A stretch of 25,862 nucleotides of DNA, from assembly GCA_003568945.1 (NCBI GenBank), contig BDIP01000093.1, positions 6,148 through 32,009 on the forward strand. Reading direction: 5' to 3'. This document shows, in pieces, positions 24,601-25,862 of this stretch (position 1 is the stretch's first letter; each line of letters opens with the position of its first letter). The position numbers were made by a program, and so were the translations under genes. Under the pieces are notes generated by a model. The model saw only the letters and a program-made list of their open reading frames with translations, was not told where the DNA came from and searched no databases. This DNA is from Kipferlia bialata. Its lineage: Eukaryota; Fornicata.

Positions 24601-25290
24601 GCCAGTAGCACATACAGCTATACAGTGCTGGCCCGTGACTGTGACACTCTCTCCATGGCTGTGAGTGTCACAACCGGAAGTGATATCGTATATGCACCGG
24701 GTCAGTCGGAGATAGGTGAGGGTATTCATGAGGAATTGAATATTGATATTGCTGGGACATGTACTCAGTGTCGATGTTGATATGATACTCATCAGGTCAG
24801 CGGAGTTCTTTTGAGTCCGAGTGTGATGATAATTACACCTACCCCTACTTACCACAGTCCATGGTCCTGTCTCCTCGGGTGTTAGTCAGACACACACCGT
24901 CACCCTACACGACGTGTGTGGGGACACAGACGTGCATGCCACAGCAACTGTGCAGGTATAGTTGTGTCAGTGGGTTGGTAGGCTCGTCTGTGACCTCTCT
25001 GACCACCAGATACGATGGGATACCACGATCTCCGACCTCTCTTGGGATGGTGTGTCTCAGCTGTACACGGGGCAGTGTCTACCGGGTACCGATGCCACAG
25101 CCAACGCCTTGGAGGTAGGAGGACATCAGTGTGAATATGCATATATGATGTAGATTGGAGTCTAGCAAAGCCCTGTTGTGCCCCCCTCCCCTGACTTTAG
25201 GTGATAGTGGATGGGTATGTGGTGCAGAGGGTGTCATATGTGCAGACAGGGGGTGGCTGGGTTCAGTTGGATGAGATCATGTATCGGTAG
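1..25290 (+). CDS. Giant multi-propeller / Ig-like protein, about 119 exons, 5' partial
   Basis: This is a single spliced gene of unknown specific function. About 119 exons chain in one frame (about 11.3 kb coding, roughly 3,770 residues). The first visible exon is 87-147; it starts in phase 0 after an acceptor, so the true start lies upstream of the window. The last exon is 25201-25290, ending MYR then TAG. Seven units of an FG-GAP-type beta-propeller plus Ig-like modules follow one another. Blade motifs such as FGYSLSMMDFVLVVGAP and GAVYVFRR are plainly visible. Introns are mostly GT-AG, often with GTGGGT or GTATGT donors and CCCCAG acceptors; about 45 are phase 0, 45 phase 1 and 28 phase 2. 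Family knowledge: FG-GAP_2-like and bacterial Ig-like repeats are typical of secreted or surface adhesins, and integrin alpha heads use a related seven-blade fold. Inference: an extracellular adhesive or binding protein. Splitting into several genes is possible but is disfavoured by phase continuity and by exon 15722-16020, which joins an Ig-like module directly to the next propeller. Confidence 0.82.
87..3212 (+). other. Unit 1 beta-propeller (seven FG-GAP-like blades), coding exons 1-16
   Basis: Exons: 87-147, 331-428, 591-659, 823-878, 975-1038, 1139-1193, 1285-1375, 1579-1685, 1827-1864, 1982-2071, 2224-2272, 2389-2461, 2540-2608, 2749-2818, 2907-2994, 3142-3212. All join in phase. Seven blades can be counted, starting near SLFGYSVAIYGDWAAVGG, HMGTSLAMYGELLVTG, ENVAITVLSNGDTVVAVAS, NFGAQVAMLGDRLLVSLG, DFGVDSLSLSSEYIAVGA, DMLSRVAINSDVLALGAF and SFGHALAVDTSGGNTVVVG. 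Most blades carry a downstream strand such as CVYVYDAS or GRVYLYEK. This matches the FG-GAP_2 consensus, in which each repeat forms one four-stranded blade. Seven blades would close a standard propeller, so this domain may be complete. Introns often split the glycine codon before the D.L.VG strand (147, 1685), hinting at exon-wise blade duplication. Binding partner unknown. Confidence 0.78.
3285..4043 (+). other. Unit 1 linker / Ig-like beta-sandwich, exons 17-20
   Basis: Exons: 3285-3338, 3468-3593, 3722-3766, 3932-4043. The blade pattern stops here and is replaced by alternating hydrophobic strands such as AISLNGAPMGGVSVTVAAR and later LLAIPTVNSANVEI. This layout resembles the Ig-like modules that end the other units. 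The family cannot be named with certainty; it is called Ig-like by position, length (about 110 residues) and strand rhythm. The exon at 3468-3593 ends directly at a GTATATAT donor that runs into a long TA array. The last exon joins the first exon of unit 2 (4164) in phase 1, so the two units are one reading frame. Confidence 0.5.
3594..3630. repeat. (TA)n microsatellite touching a splice donor
   Basis: The GTATAT donor after the exon ending at 3593 runs straight into about 18 TA units. Length change here would alter the donor neighbourhood. Confidence 0.9.
4164..6163 (+). other. Unit 2 beta-propeller (seven blades), exons 21-28
   Basis: Exons: 4164-4220, 4325-4397, 4528-4601, 4757-4957, 5020-5069, 5240-5292, 5414-5469, 5555-6163. 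Blade starts can be read at GAVSLRGDWAVIGDPE, GTTVALSGTGYLYVGE, THFGCSLAAVGDTLIVG, LGLSMSLSPDAQTLAVS, VTDGGFVCVGAPSHSG, EYFGTGVAVVERPD and a weaker VICGMDVDTSAVTVGIK. The last exon is 609 nt, unusually long for this gene, and spans about three blades with no intron. Asp-rich loops such as YLDSNGDY occur, but the full calcium loop of integrin FG-GAP repeats (DxDxDGxxD) is not seen. That fits an FG-GAP_2-type propeller better than an integrin one. Confidence 0.75.
6252..6772 (+). other. Unit 2 Ig-like region, exons 29-31
   Basis: Exons: 6252-6337, 6449-6532, 6671-6772, all in phase. Strands such as SNTLSLSLTRLGDL are followed by a stretch with YMAYDGATSLYTQEQ and GYALHFYAVSSANTHLSY. The second half resembles, by eye, the small bacterial module found at the C-end of chitobiase-type enzymes (Y.. 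DG... Y..... V..... L..... AV ... G). That likeness is a guess. The following exon at 6898 continues in phase 0 into unit 3. Confidence 0.42.
6796..6851. repeat. (TATATG / TATACG)n intronic microsatellite
   Basis: Imperfect hexamer array lying inside the intron between exons 6671-6772 and 6898-7019. Confidence 0.8.
6898..10426 (+). other. Unit 3 beta-propeller (about seven or eight blades), exons 32-46
   Basis: Exons: 6898-7019, 7237-7291, 7387-7446, 7734-7763, 7976-8073, 8234-8310, 8447-8494, 8709-8764, 8832-8933, 9070-9172, 9252-9608, 9696-9756, 9889-9931, 10092-10198, 10327-10426. The clearest blades of the window lie here: SQFGYSLSMMDFVLVVGAP, RFGISVDATPSY then YVVIGASH, NFGQSVAGNGSYIYVGAP with GAVYVFRR, and QQLGHALSPQKSYVVAGSP. 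Exon 35 is only 30 nt and is flanked by the two longest introns of the gene (7447-7733 and 7764-7975). The blade across it (FGSSIATYG then TDGTEHVVYMY) still reads sensibly. The part from 9696 on is weaker, with one possible extra blade at 10092-10426. Confidence 0.75.
10512..12100 (+). other. Unit 3 Ig-like tandem, exons 47-55
   Basis: Exons: 10512-10609, 10712-10754, 10820-10863, 11006-11102, 11158-11246, 11383-11458, 11628-11689, 11797 to 11836 or 11865, then 11991 or 12020 to 12197. Two or three beta-sandwich modules follow each other. The first opens with AISIDYSAPEF and ends TEGTHSYTVRV, much like bacterial Ig-like repeats that open with D.TAP and end GTHTVTVR. The second has SFSLSRESVPTGVDTVLEV followed by TVTDATGATD, typical of invasin or Big-type modules. 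The exon 54 to 55 junction is not settled. The last exon also carries the start of the unit 4 propeller, so module and propeller are fused within one exon. Confidence 0.6.
11495..11612. repeat. (GATATA / GATATG)n intronic array
   Basis: About 118 bases of imperfect hexamer repeat fill most of the intron between exons 11383-11458 and 11628-11689. Blocks of GATATA alternate with blocks of GATATG. The array is open in some frames but is bounded by a clear donor (GTATCC) and acceptor (CTCACCAG), so it is not taken as coding. Confidence 0.85.
13955..14066 (+). other. Probable GC-AG intron
   Basis: The exon before it ends CTG TAC CAG in the blade strand GHVSLYQ, and the next exon must begin in phase 0 at ACCACC after CACCTCAG. 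The bases after CAG are GCACGG. The nearby GT sites either cut the blade strand short or put the next exon out of frame with a stop. A GC donor is therefore the best reading. Confidence 0.55.
14379..14403. repeat. (AGTATC)n short array beside a splice donor
   Basis: Four near-perfect hexamers begin immediately at the donor after exon 14231-14378. Confidence 0.7.
14701..15855 (+). other. Unit 4 Ig-like / FN3-like tandem, exons 67-71
   Basis: Exons: rest of 14554-14889, then 15018-15157, 15232-15401, 15506-15593, and the front of 15722-16020. At least two modules are present. One ends near STYVYFYMLNEYGNW and TLTY-like strands. Another includes GTYTIEVKTTQGSGYRHSA, an end strand typical of Ig or FN3-type folds. 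A third runs from TLIIDRDNSLHLSLTDTEGQ through YLYDSNGDQLSDTG to CIIENDQGDTVGASA. Exon 15722-16020 passes without an intron from this last module into the first blade of unit 5, which is the best direct evidence that successive units belong to one protein. Confidence 0.55.
15856..17690 (+). other. Unit 5 beta-propeller (seven blades), exons 71-81
   Basis: Exons: rest of 15722-16020, 16082-16239, 16303-16381, 16511-16601, 16704-16769, 16821-16900, 16964-17080, 17174-17257, 17362-17425, 17514-17597, front of 17664-17770. Blades: SLYGSTSALHLPYLAVADEG with GVVYVYV; GFGASLAYSEVEG with LFVGSP and GAVHVYTE; GWGSVLSAHDGTLYVSS with DLLVYEH; NLGVLIGIKASGGVHWYDY; a divergent cysteine-bearing blade near GLCHGSTSQYLDYAACMD; RVASDGVALALSMVSGD with VVQVWAL; and YLFGHSLAMEAGYLAVGAP with GTLYMYS. 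Seven blades suggest a closed propeller. Confidence 0.75.
17691..18282 (+). other. Unit 5 Ig-like module, exons 81-83
   Basis: Exons: rest of 17664-17770, 17887-17954, 18155-18282. The module opens SVSLSPTSHPATLSPMEIV, passes through GVTYRATYVTPAVPGS and closes with a hairpin around LVLLDGTVLTPTSG. The middle and end recall the filamin or Ig pattern of Y.ATY.P...G followed by V.V..DG. It is about 100 residues, the usual length of one Ig-like domain. The intron 17955-18154 contains an ATATC microsatellite. The module joins unit 6 in phase 1. Confidence 0.6.
18088..18138. repeat. (ATATC)n-like intronic microsatellite
   Basis: AT-rich imperfect repeat of TATCATA units in the intron before exon 18155-18282. 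Confidence 0.75.
18419..21030 (+). other. Unit 6 beta-propeller (about seven blades, diverged), exons 84-97
   Basis: Exons: 18419-18505, 18570-18641, 18763-18809, 18938-19028, 19258-19322, 19434-19533, 19660-19734, 19844-19907, 20068-20164, 20268-20368, 20488-20565, 20642-20759, 20871-20922, front of 20995-21080. Blades are recognisable but weaker than in units 3-5: VFAQSLAVCGTTLFIGCPG with GSVLLYS, GYGTYLACDGDMLTVISD with LYLYS, RFGATVEITGTRLYVST with TIHVYS, and GLGTGMAASGGRLFTSSP. The usual VGAP is changed to IGCPG in one blade. Adjacent exons are phase-matched throughout, so the drift looks like relaxed sequence within a coding frame rather than decay. Confidence 0.68.
19102..19163. repeat. 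TA-rich microsatellite in a long intron
   Basis: TATATA / TACATA repeats in the 229-nt intron between exons 18938-19028 and 19258-19322. Nothing else is seen in this intron. Confidence 0.7.
21031..21609 (+). other. Unit 6 Ig-like module, exons 97-100
   Basis: Exons: rest of 20995-21080, 21137-21198, 21305-21419, 21543-21609. The start VELSPMDVYSVMTPVTFTV parallels the start of the unit 5 module (SLSP then a run of alternating hydrophobics). The centre YTATVPFPCVTASSVTV and the hairpin VAVNGVTHDISV match the unit 3 and unit 5 modules at the same place. It is therefore one Ig-like (filamin or Big-type) domain of about 100 residues. The next exon (21670) continues in phase 1 into unit 7. Confidence 0.62.
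21670..24054 (+). other. Unit 7 beta-propeller (about seven blades, most diverged), exons 101-113
   Basis: Exons: 21670-21762, 21841-21886, 22031-22080, 22166-22252, 22413-22604, 22702-22759, 22869-22933, 23007-23087, 23239-23307, 23482-23554, 23647-23685, 23789-23910, 23994-24054. The blades have lost most of the VGAP signature but keep the rhythm, for example SGLTLETGGVSVGGTLSVV, GRGDLLSVSMAEY, YDAMVIDGDLAAVSKNGQ and RAYVYTY. Assignment as a propeller rests on position and on pairs of strands separated by Gly/Asp turns. A profile search would be needed to confirm the blade number. Confidence 0.55.
24170..25290 (+). other. Unit 7 C-terminal Ig-like modules and stop, exons 114-119
   Basis: Exons: 24170-24266, 24362-24479, 24566-24715, 24858-24955, 25010-25114, 25201-25290. 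The first module runs from VPVSATLTLHTVSGTLLS to STYSYTVLARDCDTLSM and VSVTTGS. The second contains SQTHTVTLHDVCGDTDVHA and the closing hairpin VIVDGYVVQRVSYVQ. Paired cysteines in both could form disulfides in an extracellular domain. The frame ends LDEIMYR then TAG. No hydrophobic anchor or lipid-attachment motif precedes this stop. A GT donor overlapping the stop (GTAGGG at 25287) leaves open splicing to a further exon downstream. Confidence 0.65.
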
Positions 25291-25446
25291 GGGATATGGG
25301 TATGATATGGGTATGATATGGTAAGGGTCCCCATCGGACCTGCCGTTGAGTTGACAACTGGACATGGAAGTACTCTGGAGTATGTACAATAGATTGAGAC
25401 CGTTAATTGTCTATTGCTGGTCGTTATTCTACAATACAATACAACT

Positions 25447-25496
25447 CTAATACTGTAGTATGTATTGGGAGCTAATACTGTAGTATGTATTGGGAT
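25447..25496. repeat. 25-bp tandem duplication
   Basis: Two adjacent 25-base copies, identical except for the last base of each. Each begins CTAATACTGTAGTATG and contains a small ATAC...GTAT inverted element. Confidence 0.85.
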
Positions 25497-25700
25497 GAGA
25501 TGCAAAACCGTGTTCGTATCTAATTCATCCAACCGGTGAACGGTGAATGCAACTCGGTTTGACCGTGTTGCTCCAAATTGGAGCCTGCAATCATCTCTTC
25601 TGCCTAGTGAGCCAGAAGCATAGGGGGGTACAGTGCGAGGTACTGTCGTGCCACCACCTGTACATAACGTCAGAGTCTCCCTCCCCCTGCTGCTGTCTAG

Positions 25701-25820
25701 ATGCTGTCTGGTGTGCTGTGGAAGAATGTCACTGTGCTCAGACATTCCCCCTGCCTCCCGCTGTCCCTGCTGCTCATACCCACCCTGGCCATGACAGCAG
25801 GTGTGAAGAGATGGATGGTG
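25701..25820 (+). other. Short hydrophobic open frame at the contig end (doubtful)
   Basis: An ATG directly after a CTGTCTAG acceptor-like tract opens a frame that reads MLSGVLWKN and then the hydrophobic run LPLSLLLIPTLAM before the terminal G-run. It could be a signal-anchor at the start of a neighbouring gene or chance. It does not join to the giant gene in the right phase through the GTAGGG donor, so a direct membrane-anchor exon is not supported. Confidence 0.15.
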
Positions 25821-25862
25821 GGGGGGGGGGGGGGGGGAGGGGTTTCCCCCCCCTTTTTAAAA

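Larger units (their letters stand above)
25291..25862. other. 3' flank of the gene, no convincing gene
   Basis: After the TAG at 25288-25290 the blade and Ig pattern is absent. No canonical AATAAA and no Giardia-like AGTRAA signal was seen close to the stop. The stretch holds GGGTATGATAT repeats just after the stop, a 25-bp tandem duplication at 25447-25496, and pyrimidine-rich tracts ending in TAG (25607 and 25700) that resemble acceptors. A final G-run is followed by C and T runs at the contig end. It may be the 3' UTR plus intergenic DNA, or a long intron. Confidence 0.5.

Noticed and set aside
24716-24857. Open read-through between exons 24566-24715 and 24858-24955
   Set aside because: It has a donor (GTGAGG) and an acceptor (CTTACCACAG) that join in phase. 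Reading through shifts out of the frame of the following Ig strand SQTHTVTLHD.
25263-25745. 160-residue open frame on the minus strand across the 3' flank
   Set aside because: No recognisable domain or hydrophobic pattern. One frame of this length is expected by chance in a window of this size and composition.

Overview
The window looks like one contig from a single-celled eukaryote with a very intron-dense genome. The plus strand carries short exons (about 30-200 nt, median near 85) separated by introns of about 50-290 nt. Introns follow GT-AG rules, with pyrimidine-rich ends such as CACCCCAG or CCTAG, and many contain TA, GATATA or GT microsatellites. Standard stop codons are respected. From memory this gene style fits a fornicate such as Kipferlia bialata, but nothing in the window proves the taxon. 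No tRNA, rRNA, bacterial-type gene or mobile element was recognised.

Essentially the whole window is one giant gene on the plus strand. It is cut off at the 5' end by the contig edge, and its last recognisable coding exon ends in TAG at 25288-25290. By hand I could chain about 119 exons in a single phase-consistent frame, giving about 11.3 kb of coding sequence and roughly 3,770 residues. The only awkward joints are a probable GC-AG intron at 13955-14066 and an unclear junction at 11837-12019.

The protein has a regular modular plan of seven consecutive units. Each unit is a beta-propeller built from about seven FG-GAP-like blades, followed by one or more Ig-like beta-sandwich modules. The blade pattern is FG.S.A...D.L.VGAP.....G.VYVY. 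Approximate propeller / Ig-like spans are: unit 1, 87-3212 / 3285-4043; unit 2, 4164-6163 / 6252-6772; unit 3, 6898-10426 / 10512-12100; unit 4, 12101-14700 / 14701-15855; unit 5, 15856-17690 / 17691-18282; unit 6, 18419-21030 / 21031-21609; unit 7, 21670-24054 / 24170-25290. Most unit borders are crossed by unbroken reading frame or phase-matched introns, which argues for one polypeptide rather than a cluster of genes.

No signal peptide can be judged because the N-terminus is missing, and no membrane segment is seen before the stop. An extracellular or surface adhesive role is inferred from the domain types only. The last 570 bases hold no convincing gene: a 25-bp tandem duplication, a short hydrophobic open frame of doubtful meaning, and homopolymer runs at the contig end.
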